Shown: one piece after another, positions 6,955-14,667 of the stretch
How the letters are laid out: each line of letters opens with the position of its first letter
Numbering within the stretch: the stretch's first letter is position 1
Assembly (NCBI GenBank): GCA_035570275.1
Contig: DATMNI010000052.1
Span: 1 to 35,644, forward strand
Origin: DATMNI01 sp035570275
GTDB taxonomy: Bacteria > Acidobacteriota > Terriglobia > Bryobacterales > Bryobacteraceae
Direction: 5' to 3'
DNA length: 35,644 nucleotides
Notes under the pieces: generated by a model
Told to the model about the DNA's origin: nothing
The model's input: the letters and a program-made list of their open reading frames with translations, nothing else
The model's database searches: none
Made by a program: the position numbers and the translations under genes

Positions 6955-8010
6955 TCAGCCCTTCCCGCCGGTACCCGAAACCCTCGCCAGCACCTCCGCC
7001 GTGATCGTCCGCACCATCTGCTCCACCTCGTCCCGGCTGATGGCTCCCAGGGTGGCCCCGGCGGTCGTCCCGCAGAGTTTCGGCGGCATGGCTATGGCTC
7101 CTGGCGTGGGCGGCAGGTCGCACATTTCGCAGTCGGCGGCGCTGTCGTGGCGCGGGTCGGGCAGGCCCAGGCTCTTCTTGATCGCCACCAGGTCCGCCGC
7201 TTTGTCGCTAGTGATGTGCGAAATCGGCGACCCCAGTTGCGCCGCCAGCATCAGCGTCCAGCAGTAAGTATCCACCACTTCGGCATACCATTCGGCGTGC
7301 GTCACGGTGTCGCCCCAACACACAATGCCGTGGTTGGCCAGCAGTACCGTGTTGTGCGTTTTCACGTACGGAATCACGGTTTCGGCGAACTTCTGCGAGC
7401 CCGGCGTTTCGTAGGGCGAGAGCGCCACCTTGCCGATGAACACCTCATACTCCGGAATGATGCAGTTGGGCGGCACCCGGCCGGTAATCGCGTAGGCTGT
7501 AGCATGCGGCGGATGGCAGTGCACCACCCCCTTCGCTTCCGGCACTTCCTTATAGATCTCCAGGTGCATGAGGATTTCGCTGGTGCGCGGCTTGCCGCCG
7601 GCCAGTTGTTTGCCGGTCAAGTCCACCATGCACATCTCGTCGGGCTTCAAGTCGTATTTGCTGGTCAGCGTGGGCGTGCAAATCACTTCGTTGGGGCCGA
7701 TGCGATATGAGATATTGCCGCCGTTGCCGTCCACATACTGGCGCAGCCACAACTTCTTGCCGACCGCGCAGATTTCCTCCTTCGCGGCTTGGGCTTCGGC
7801 GCAGTGGAAGAGCGCTTCCACCGAACCGGGGGCGCCGGCGGCGGGCGCCGAGCCTATCCGAACCGTAAGGCGCCGCAGTTCCACGGCTTCGCGCGCCGAG
7901 GGCGTCAGAATGGCGGTTTCGCCAACCACCAACTCCGTAGCCCCGTCGCGTACGGCGGCTTCGACGTCGCCCAGGGTAATCACTCGCTCTTGCAGATCCA
8001 CCGCTTTCAT
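6955..8010 (-). CDS. class II aldolase with microcompartment-type N- and C-terminal segments
   Basis: A 351-residue aldolase of the fuculose/rhamnulose-1-phosphate type, which splits deoxyhexulose phosphates into dihydroxyacetone phosphate and lactaldehyde. The zinc site is complete: Glu145 (RTSEILMH), His164 and His166 (GVVHCHPPHA) and His227 (LLANHGIV). Two additions are notable. Residues 8-50 (VITLGDVEAAV, then LTPSAREAVE) resemble a motif found at the start of EutT/EutQ-like microcompartment proteins. Residues 324-344 (ISRDEVEQMVRTITAEVLAR) form an amphipathic helix like the encapsulation peptides of cargo enzymes, after a Cys/Pro-rich linker. The ATG at 8010 is chosen because AAGGGA precedes it by 6 bp and the upstream gene ends at 8021; an upstream start at 8043 would overlap that gene. 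It forms an operon with the aldehyde dehydrogenase. Confidence 0.85.
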   Translation of the reverse strand: MKAVDLQERVITLGDVEAAVRDGATELVVGETAILTPSAREAVELRRLTVRIGSAPAAGAPGSVEALFHCAEAQAAKEEICAVGKKLWLRQYVDGNGGNISYRIGPNEVICTPTLTSKYDLKPDEMCMVDLTGKQLAGGKPRTSEILMHLEIYKEVPEAKGVVHCHPPHATAYAITGRVPPNCIIPEYEVFIGKVALSPYETPGSQKFAETVIPYVKTHNTVLLANHGIVCWGDTVTHAEWYAEVVDTYCWTLMLAAQLGSPISHITSDKAADLVAIKKSLGLPDPRHDSAADCEMCDLPPTPGAIAMPPKLCGTTAGATLGAISRDEVEQMVRTITAEVLARVSGTGGKG

Positions 8011-8020
8011 CGCTGTTCCC

Positions 8021-9433
8021 TTAAACGATCCGTAACGCACCACCGCCGATCACGATCCGGCGCTGCCGGGTGAAGGTCATCGGCGTCGTCACTCCCTCGC
8101 CGGTCGGGGTGGCAATGCTGTGGCTCAAATAGCTGGGGCCGCCCACGCCCAGCGAGGCGAAGCACGGCGCGTTCTGCACAAAAAGCGTGCAATTCATGGC
8201 CCGGGCCATCCTGGTGGCGTTTTCGATGTTGCGCGAATGAATCACCGCCGTGTGGCGGTGGCCATGTTCGGCCTTCACCGCGGCGGCGATGGCCGCGTCC
8301 ACGTTCGCCACCCGCACCACGGGCAGGAACGGCATCATTTGCTCTTCCTGCACGAACGGGTGATCTTCGCGCGTTTCACCGAACAGCAGGTCGGTTCCAG
8401 GCGGCGCGCCCTGCGCCAGACCCGCGGCCTGCGCCAGAAACGCCACGTCTTTGCCGATGTACTCCCGCTTCACGTGCGCCTCTCCGTTCTCGAAGCGGAA
8501 GGCGGCGCTGGTCAGCCTGTCGATGGCCTGCGCATCCAGTTGCACCGCCCCCGCGCGCCGCATCGCCGCCACGAAGCCATCGGCCACGGAGGCCACTACG
8601 AAGACTTCCTTCTCGCCGATGCAGAGCAGGTTGTTGTCGAATGACGCGCCCGCAATAATGGATTTCGCCGCCACATCCAGGTCCGCAGTTTCGTCCACCA
8701 CCACGGGCGGATTGCCCGGCCCCGCCGCGATCACCCGCTTTCCGGACTTCATGGCTGCGTTGACCATCGCCGGTCCGCCGGTGGCGCAGATCAGCGCAAC
8801 CTTGGGATGCTGGAACATCTCCTCTACATTCTTGATGGTGGCTTCCGCCGCCATGGTCAGCACGTTGCCCACGCCCAGTTCGCGCTGGATTTCGCGGTTG
8901 AAGTGGCGCAGCGCGCGCGCCGCTATCTGCACACCGGTGGGGTGCGGGCTGAAGACCGCGGTATTCCCCGCCGCCAGAATGTTGATCGCATTGCTGGCCA
9001 TGGTGGGCGCCGAATGCGTGGCCGGCAGCACCATGCCGATCACTCCCCACGGAGCATGCTCGATCACGCAAAGGCCCGTGGCGTCCGACCGGGCTTCGCT
9101 CGCCATGGCTTCCGCCCCCGGTACCAGCCGGATATTGCGCAGTTTGTCCGCCTTGTGGTCCGCCCGGCCGATGCGGGTTTCCGCCAGTTCCAGCCGCGCC
9201 CATTCTTCGGCGTTATCGTGGCACAGCCGGCGGATGATGGTGACCATGCGCCCGCGGTCCTCCAGGCTCATGGCCGCAACCCGTTCCTGCGCCGCCGCTG
9301 CCGCCTGCACAGCCTGATCGACGGAGGGGAATACGCCATCGTCGCCCGGCGTCCCCCCGGACAAACGTTCCTCCAGCCGCGCCAGCACTTCCCTGGCGAT
9401 GGCGGCGATCAACTGCTCCTGATTCGCGATCAT
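8021..9433 (-). CDS. CoA-acylating aldehyde dehydrogenase, PduP/EutE type
   Basis: A 470-residue enzyme that oxidises an aldehyde (lactaldehyde or propionaldehyde expected) to its acyl-CoA with NAD. The catalytic Cys271 sits in FDNNLLCIGEKEVF, and ATGGPAMVNAAMKSGK and AAGPGNPPVVVD are typical of PduP/EutE rather than ordinary hydrolysing dehydrogenases. The first 24 residues (MIANQEQLIAAIAREVLARL and on) form an amphipathic helix followed by a Gly/Pro linker, the layout of an N-terminal encapsulation peptide for a bacterial microcompartment. GGAAG lies 5 bp before the start. The aldolase follows after 10 bp; the TAA stop overlaps the aldolase ribosome binding site. Together the two suggest fucose/rhamnose breakdown as in PVM-like microcompartments of Planctomycetes, but no shell or phosphotransacylase gene is present here. 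Confidence 0.88.
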   Translation of the reverse strand: MIANQEQLIAAIAREVLARLEERLSGGTPGDDGVFPSVDQAVQAAAAAQERVAAMSLEDRGRMVTIIRRLCHDNAEEWARLELAETRIGRADHKADKLRNIRLVPGAEAMASEARSDATGLCVIEHAPWGVIGMVLPATHSAPTMASNAINILAAGNTAVFSPHPTGVQIAARALRHFNREIQRELGVGNVLTMAAEATIKNVEEMFQHPKVALICATGGPAMVNAAMKSGKRVIAAGPGNPPVVVDETADLDVAAKSIIAGASFDNNLLCIGEKEVFVVASVADGFVAAMRRAGAVQLDAQAIDRLTSAAFRFENGEAHVKREYIGKDVAFLAQAAGLAQGAPPGTDLLFGETREDHPFVQEEQMMPFLPVVRVANVDAAIAAAVKAEHGHRHTAVIHSRNIENATRMARAMNCTLFVQNAPCFASLGVGGPSYLSHSIATPTGEGVTTPMTFTRQRRIVIGGGALRIV

Positions 9434-9540
9434 TAATCTTCCACGGTATCACGGTCGGGTAGTGAAACAGGGCGCCGGCAGATGAGCGGCCTCATGCGTC
9501 GCGTTGACGCTGGCGCGCAGAACCGCGGGATCCGGACGCG

Positions 9541-10764
9541 TTACTTACCTGTAAAACCCGCCCGCATCGCCGCGCGGTCGAGCTTCCTGCCTCGCTGATA
9601 CACCTCGACGATCCGTCGCGTGTTGTTGATGTTATCCAGTGGATTGGCGTCAAGCACAATGAAATCGGCGCTTTTGCCCGCCACCATGTCGGTCAGTTCC
9701 TGATGCGCGTTCCATCCGACCGCCGCGCTGGAGTCGGTCCCGAAGCCAATCCGCACGCCCGCCGCATTGAGTTTCTCCAGATTGCGGGCCTGCACCCCAT
9801 AGAACTCGCGCGCCTTCTGAGCGGCATCCGGTTTGACTGCGGCAAGCGCGTCTCGCATATCCTTGATTACCGCGTTTGGAATGGTTTCAGCGGCAAACTT
9901 GAGGTCCGCCTCGGTGGTTTCACGGTCCGGCAAGTTTGGAATGACGAAGACGTTGGGATGCTGTTTAAACAGCCCGATCAGTTCGTCATCGACGTCTTTA
10001 TCCCGAATCCCATGAGCAAAGATGTCGATTCCGGATCGCAACAACTCCTTGGCATCCGCCAAATAGAAGATATGGGCGGCGACCCTGAGATTGTTTTTGT
10101 GCGCTTCATCGATGAGGGCGCGATAGAGGGGAGGCGTTAGCTTCGGAACCGTGCCGTTTCGATCGTCGACCCAGATTTTTACCAGGTCGACCTTTTTCGC
10201 GGCGAGTTCCCGGACAGCCGCTCTCGCCTCGGCTTCGGTCTTCACGCCGTAAGCCACAGGTCTCCAATACCCGGCGCCTGGGCCGGCGTTCGGCATGGCC
10301 ATCCCGCGGCCTGCGGTGCGAAAGAGTGCGGCATCGGGGAAGGGGTTTGCGCGCACCTGAAACGGAATCTCCCCCTTGTCGATTCCCATGCTCTGGACCG
10401 CCGCAATCCCGTAGTAGGCGATACGCCGCAAGTGGTCGACCAGGTTCTCCCGCGTGTAAGTATCCGCGCCGATCTGATTGGTCTTGATCACCTGCCACCC
10501 GAGGTGGGTGTGGGCGTCGATGAGCGCGGGCATGACGGTTTTGCCGTCCAAGTTGATGCGGACGGCCCCGGCAGGGGCTTGCAGCTCACCCTTCTGGCCA
10601 ATTTTGGATACCTTGTTGCTCTCGATAAGAAAGGCGGAGTTCTCGACGGGCGCGCTGCCATCGCCAACGATGAGGCGGGCGCCTTCGAACAGGGTCGCTC
10701 CTTGCTGCGCTGCAGCCGCCGTCAGACTCAGCGCAGCCAGGAAAAAATAACGAAAATGGCGCAT
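9541..10764 (-). CDS. exported amidohydrolase with internal deletion
   Basis: A 407-residue metal-dependent hydrolase of the imidazolonepropionase/prolidase-like amidohydrolase group, exported by the signal peptide MRHFRYFFLAALSLTAAAAQ. Metal and catalytic residues are present: His85 and His87 (IDAHTH), Lys196 (VDLVKIWVDD), His231, His251 (IFAHG) and Asp344 (FGTDSS). After the last of these the text jumps from HQELTDMV (354-361) straight to AGKSADFIVLDANPL. Relatives have about 30 residues between these blocks (a helix with an A-G-x-T-P-x-Q-x-x-x-A-A-T-x-x-x-A pattern and G-x-I). The junction GTGGCGGGC at 9684-9676 fits recombination between short direct repeats. The frame is kept, but folding or activity is doubtful. 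The natural substrate is unknown. Confidence 0.85.
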   Translation of the reverse strand: MRHFRYFFLAALSLTAAAAQQGATLFEGARLIVGDGSAPVENSAFLIESNKVSKIGQKGELQAPAGAVRINLDGKTVMPALIDAHTHLGWQVIKTNQIGADTYTRENLVDHLRRIAYYGIAAVQSMGIDKGEIPFQVRANPFPDAALFRTAGRGMAMPNAGPGAGYWRPVAYGVKTEAEARAAVRELAAKKVDLVKIWVDDRNGTVPKLTPPLYRALIDEAHKNNLRVAAHIFYLADAKELLRSGIDIFAHGIRDKDVDDELIGLFKQHPNVFVIPNLPDRETTEADLKFAAETIPNAVIKDMRDALAAVKPDAAQKAREFYGVQARNLEKLNAAGVRIGFGTDSSAAVGWNAHQELTDMVAGKSADFIVLDANPLDNINNTRRIVEVYQRGRKLDRAAMRAGFTGK

Positions 10765-10893
10765 GGGTTCTTATCAATAGTATCGCCTGCGCGGTGGCGC
10801 GCACTCGTAAAACAGCCGGTGCCGGATTGCCCCGATTCCCAAACAAGCAACCCGCATGTTGACGGAACATCGCCGAATCGGCGAGTCGGCTGC

Positions 10894-13800
10894 CTATTCC
10901 TGGCGCAGCGTCACGGCCGGATCCACGTTCATGGATTTCCGCGCCGGCACATAGCATGCCGCCATCGCCAGCGTGGCCAGCAGCGCTGGGGCGCCAACCA
11001 GCAGCCAGGGGTCGGAGGTGCTGGTGCCGGCGGCGCGAGCGATCTGGGACATCACCGCGGACATCAGGCGGATCGCGGCCCAAGCCGCAGCCAGGCCGGC
11101 GGCGGTGCCGAGCGTTACCAGCACCGCGCCCTCCTTCATCACCAGGCCCAGCACGTCGCCACGCTGCGCGCCCAGGGCTACGCGGATGCCGATTTCGCGG
11201 CGGCGCTGCGTCACCGAATAGGCCGTCACGCCCGCCAGCCCCACCGAGGCCAGGATCAGGCCGAAAATGCCGATGCAACCGTACGTGTAGAGGGCCACTT
11301 TTACCGGGAACATCAGCTCATCGATCTGATCTATCATGCTGCGGCCGTTAAACGGCGTAATGTTGGGGTCTATGTTGGAGATTTCGCGGCGCACCGCGCC
11401 CAGGGCGTCGACGCCGCCAGTTGCCCGCACCGGCGTGGCCCGAACTATCAAGGTGAGGCCGTTGCGGGCCGGCCGGGCGAATTCCTCGGGGCGCATGGGC
11501 AGGTAGATTATAGCGGGCGCATCCTTGGCCACCATGTCCAGGCCGTCGCGAACATTCTTGGCCACGCCCACCACTTCGAACACTTCTGTTTTGCCCGAGA
11601 CCCTGGGACTGCGCCCGGGGCTGGCGCCGGCGACGATGAAGCGCGGCAGATCCTCTTCGCCGATTTCGATGCGGCGGCCCAGCGGGTCTTGTCCCTTCCA
11701 GCAATCCTGCGCCAGCTTTTCGCTGACCATCACGGCGTGGGCGCCGTTGACCTCGTCATCCTTCCGGAAGCCGCGGCCCAGCACCACCGGAATACCGATG
11801 GTGTCGAAGAAGTCACGGCCCACGAAGAATCGGCGGGCGCCAAAAGCGGCCTTCGTGCCTTGCGCGCCGGGCACGAAAAACCGCACGCCGGGCCGGCCGA
11901 TCATGTCCATGGGCGTGGAATCGGCCAGACTAGCCGAGGTGACGGAAGGCAGCCGCTTCACACGGTCCAGCAGCTTTTCGAATAAGCGTGCCGTCTGCGC
12001 GGGCGAGTATCCGTCGCGCACCGGGTCGAGCGAAATCAGGTAGAGGCGCCGGGCATCGAAGCCAACTTCGACACCGGTCATGCGTTGGTGGCCGATCACC
12101 AGAAAGCCCGTGAGCAGCAGCAGCGCCAGCGAGCCTGCCACTTGCGAGAGCACCAGCGCGTTACGCAGGCTCAGTCGCCGAAAACGGCGAAGCTGCACGT
12201 TGCCGCCTTCCTTCAGCGCGGGCGTCAGATCGGTGCGGGTGGCCCGCCATGCTGGAATGAAACCGAACGCCAGCCCGGTGAATGCCGTGAGGCCGAGGGT
12301 GAATAGCAGAACCCGCAAATCGGGCTCAAGCTGGAAATGCAGCGGCATCGGGAAGGGAAGCTTCTCCTGCGATGCGACGTGCATCAGCACCATCGCCATC
12401 AGGAATCCGAGCACCCCGGAGGCGACCGCCACCAGCATGCTCTCCGTCAGCAACTGGCGCATGAGCCGCCAGCGGCCTGCGCCCAACGCCAGGCGGACGG
12501 CAATTTCGCGGCGTCGGTCGGCCGAGCGGGCCAGCATCATGTTGGCCACGTTGGAACTGGCGATCAGCAGGATCATGCCGCCCAGCACGATGAAGAAAGT
12601 GGTGAACAGCGGGAGGTCCTGCTGGCGGATCGGCAGCAGTTTGCCGCCGGGCAGCAGGGTGATGCGGCGGCCTTTCTGGTCGCGGTCGGGGTCGGCGTAC
12701 TCCACCTCCAGTTGGCGCGCCACGGCGTCCAACTCGGACTCGGCGCGTGCCATCGAGACCCCCGGTTGCAGGCGTCCCACCATGTGGAAAACCGCGGCGT
12801 CGTGGCGTTCCAAAACGTGGCCCGCCAGTTCCGGCGCCAGCGCTTCCACCCACACCGGCAGCCACAAATCGGCGCCGAAGACCATCGGCGATGCGCCCTG
12901 GAAATCTGGCGGCCCCACGCCGATGACCGTGCAAGGCAGGCCATTGATGCGCAGCGCCTTGCCGATTACAGACGGGTCGGAGCCAAGCTGGTTCTGCCAG
13001 AACCGGTAGCTCACCACCACCGTTGGCGATTGGCCCAAGTGCTCCTGTTGACCAGCATGCTCCTGTAGCCCAGCATGTTCCGGTAGCCCTTCAAACGCAC
13101 GCCCCATCACGGGGCGCACGCCCAACGCCGAAAAGTATGAGGGCGAGACGAGGTGCCCCCAGGTCCGTTCCGTGCGAGCGCCTAAAGACACACTGAACGG
13201 CACGGGAGCGGCGTAAGCCAGGCTGGCGGAGAAGAGATCGCTGCGATCGCGGTACCGCGCAAAATCGGGATAGGAGACCGGCGCCTGCAACCCGGCCAGA
13301 TCGGCGGGATTGGCGACCGCGGGCACATCGCGCAACACGAAGCCGTTCAGCTCACTGAAGGCCGAGGTGGCGATGCCGATGCCAAGCGTGAGCGAAAGCA
13401 GCGCCACCGCGGTGAAGCCCGGGGCGCGGCGCAGCATACGAAGCCCGTACCGCAGATCCTGCCAGGCCTCGGCCGCGTAGTTGGCAGGTCCCACGCCCTC
13501 ACGGTTGTGGCTCGGTTCGGATCCGCGCGCGTCACTTTCGGATCCGCGCGCGTTGCTTTCAGAGCCGCGCGCGTCAGCCAGCGGTTTCGGCGTGCGTGGC
13601 GCACCGGAACTCATCGCATCCAGCACGTGGCCGGCCAGTGAGTCGCTGTCTTCGACTTCGGCCAGTTGGGCGAAGACGCCTTCGAGCGAGGGCTGGCTCA
13701 TCAGTTCCCGAAGGTGGTCGATGGAATCGTAAGCCACCACCTCGCCTTTTCTCAGAATCAGGACGTTGGAGCAGATCTTTTCCACCACCTCCAAAACGTG

Positions 13801-14367
13801 CGAGCTGTACAGGATCATCTTGCCGCGCGCGGCCAGACCGCGCAGCAGGCTGCGCAGCATGAGCGCGGTGGTGACGTCCAGCCCGGAGAAGGGCTCGTCG
13901 AGTATCAGAATGTCCGGGTCGTGAAGCAGCGCGGCCGAAAGCAGAATCTTCTGACGCATGCCCTTGGAGTAGGACGAGAGAGGCGCGTGCCGGTCGTTCC
14001 AAAGCCCAAGCAAGCGCAGGAACTCGTCCATCTTCGGTTCCAGAATCTGGTGCTCCATGCCGCGCAACCGCCCCATCAGTTGCAGGTACTCGCGGCCCGA
14101 GAGATGCGGATACAGGTGCGCCTCCTCGGGTACGTAACCGATGCGCCGCTGAAAGGCAGTGAAATCCTCGTACACGCTGCGGCCGTTGAAAAAGATCTGG
14201 CCGTCGGAGGGCTCGATCAACCCGGTCAGCATTTTGACCGTGGTGCTCTTCCCGGCGCCATTTGGTCCGAGGTAACCCAGGATTTCGCCCGGCCGGATGG
14301 TGAAGCTGACCTGGCGGACGGCAAGGGTATGATTGTAGTACTTCGTGAGCGACCGGGCTTCCAGCAT
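10894..14367 (-). CDS. ABC ATPase fused to an ADOP-type MacB/FtsX permease
   Basis: A 1157-residue chimera. Residues 1-235 are a complete ABC ATPase of the CcmA/drug-export type: Walker A GPNGAGKST (34-42), signature YSKGMRQK (133-140), Walker B ILILDEP with Asp157 and Glu158, H-loop His190. Residues 262-284 are a 7-residue repeat of the DARGSES type. From about 300 (WQDLRYGLRMLRRAPGF) to the end is an ADOP permease: two FtsX-like four-helix units, each with a MacB-type periplasmic domain, ending VPARKSMNVDPAVTLRQE. ADOP proteins normally lack an ATPase, and MacB partners are LolD-like ATPases, so this pairing is odd. A second in-frame repeat (PEHAG, LQEHAG, QQEHLG) sits in the first periplasmic domain. 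Probable role: export or mechanotransmission at the inner membrane. The gene could also be two genes fused by repeat-mediated loss of a stop. Confidence 0.85.
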   Translation of the reverse strand: MLEARSLTKYYNHTLAVRQVSFTIRPGEILGYLGPNGAGKSTTVKMLTGLIEPSDGQIFFNGRSVYEDFTAFQRRIGYVPEEAHLYPHLSGREYLQLMGRLRGMEHQILEPKMDEFLRLLGLWNDRHAPLSSYSKGMRQKILLSAALLHDPDILILDEPFSGLDVTTALMLRSLLRGLAARGKMILYSSHVLEVVEKICSNVLILRKGEVVAYDSIDHLRELMSQPSLEGVFAQLAEVEDSDSLAGHVLDAMSSGAPRTPKPLADARGSESNARGSESDARGSEPSHNREGVGPANYAAEAWQDLRYGLRMLRRAPGFTAVALLSLTLGIGIATSAFSELNGFVLRDVPAVANPADLAGLQAPVSYPDFARYRDRSDLFSASLAYAAPVPFSVSLGARTERTWGHLVSPSYFSALGVRPVMGRAFEGLPEHAGLQEHAGQQEHLGQSPTVVVSYRFWQNQLGSDPSVIGKALRINGLPCTVIGVGPPDFQGASPMVFGADLWLPVWVEALAPELAGHVLERHDAAVFHMVGRLQPGVSMARAESELDAVARQLEVEYADPDRDQKGRRITLLPGGKLLPIRQQDLPLFTTFFIVLGGMILLIASSNVANMMLARSADRRREIAVRLALGAGRWRLMRQLLTESMLVAVASGVLGFLMAMVLMHVASQEKLPFPMPLHFQLEPDLRVLLFTLGLTAFTGLAFGFIPAWRATRTDLTPALKEGGNVQLRRFRRLSLRNALVLSQVAGSLALLLLTGFLVIGHQRMTGVEVGFDARRLYLISLDPVRDGYSPAQTARLFEKLLDRVKRLPSVTSASLADSTPMDMIGRPGVRFFVPGAQGTKAAFGARRFFVGRDFFDTIGIPVVLGRGFRKDDEVNGAHAVMVSEKLAQDCWKGQDPLGRRIEIGEEDLPRFIVAGASPGRSPRVSGKTEVFEVVGVAKNVRDGLDMVAKDAPAIIYLPMRPEEFARPARNGLTLIVRATPVRATGGVDALGAVRREISNIDPNITPFNGRSMIDQIDELMFPVKVALYTYGCIGIFGLILASVGLAGVTAYSVTQRRREIGIRVALGAQRGDVLGLVMKEGAVLVTLGTAAGLAAAWAAIRLMSAVMSQIARAAGTSTSDPWLLVGAPALLATLAMAACYVPARKSMNVDPAVTLRQE
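13034..13087. repeat. 18-bp tandem repeat inside the ABC permease
   Basis: Three 18-bp units (13034-13051, 13052-13069, 13070-13087) related to CCAGCATGCTCCTGTAGC. On the minus strand they encode three six-residue blocks, EHAG/QEHAG/QEHLG, between the conserved GRAFEG and VVVSYRFWQ segments of the MacB periplasmic domain, where relatives have a short loop. Confidence 0.85.
13516..13578. repeat. 21-bp tandem repeat forming the ATPase-permease linker
   Basis: Three units of about 21 bp sharing the core GATCCGCGCGCGT (third copy GAGCCGCGCGCGT). On the minus strand they read ADARGSES, NARGSES and DARGSEP, exactly between the ATPase and permease domains. The core is GC-rich and partly self-complementary. 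Confidence 0.85.
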
Positions 14368-14667
14368 TCCGGCAATCCCCCAAAATTGGACACCAGCTTG
14401 GACACCGGCGCGGACCGTCTGGTTCCTTGGGAAAAGTACACGGCTGCCGGCACGCCAATGAATCGGGCGTCGCGATCTCCATGTGCAGGCCGTCCCGCAC
14501 GCTCACGGCGAACCGCTTACTCCACAGCACCAGCGGGACTCCGGCGGCGAGGCCGGCTTCCACCACGGGCCCGGAGAGTCGCGTCTGCCGGCCGATATGA
14601 TCTCATGCGCGATCTTCCCATTTGCGATCTAGCGTTCCGAATCGCCGCGGTTTGGATGGGGACAGCT
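14368..14667. other. intergenic region with a possible gene remnant
   Basis: About 300 bp between two minus-strand genes. One minus-strand frame, from near 14615, reads RQTRLSGPVVEAGLAAG, PLVLWSKRFAVSVRDGLHME and IATPDSLACRQ before running into the ABC gene out of frame. It looks protein-like but lacks a start, so it may be a decayed coding fragment. I do not recognise the family. No hairpin terminator is obvious. Confidence 0.3.

Noticed and set aside
10871..10883. Perfect palindrome CGCCGAATCGGCG after the transporter gene as a terminator
   Set aside because: The loop would be only one to three bases and no T-tract follows. It is too weak to call.
10432..11985. 517-residue plus-strand frame across the amidohydrolase start and the transporter
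   Set aside because: It runs antisense to two well-supported genes and has no recognisable domain.
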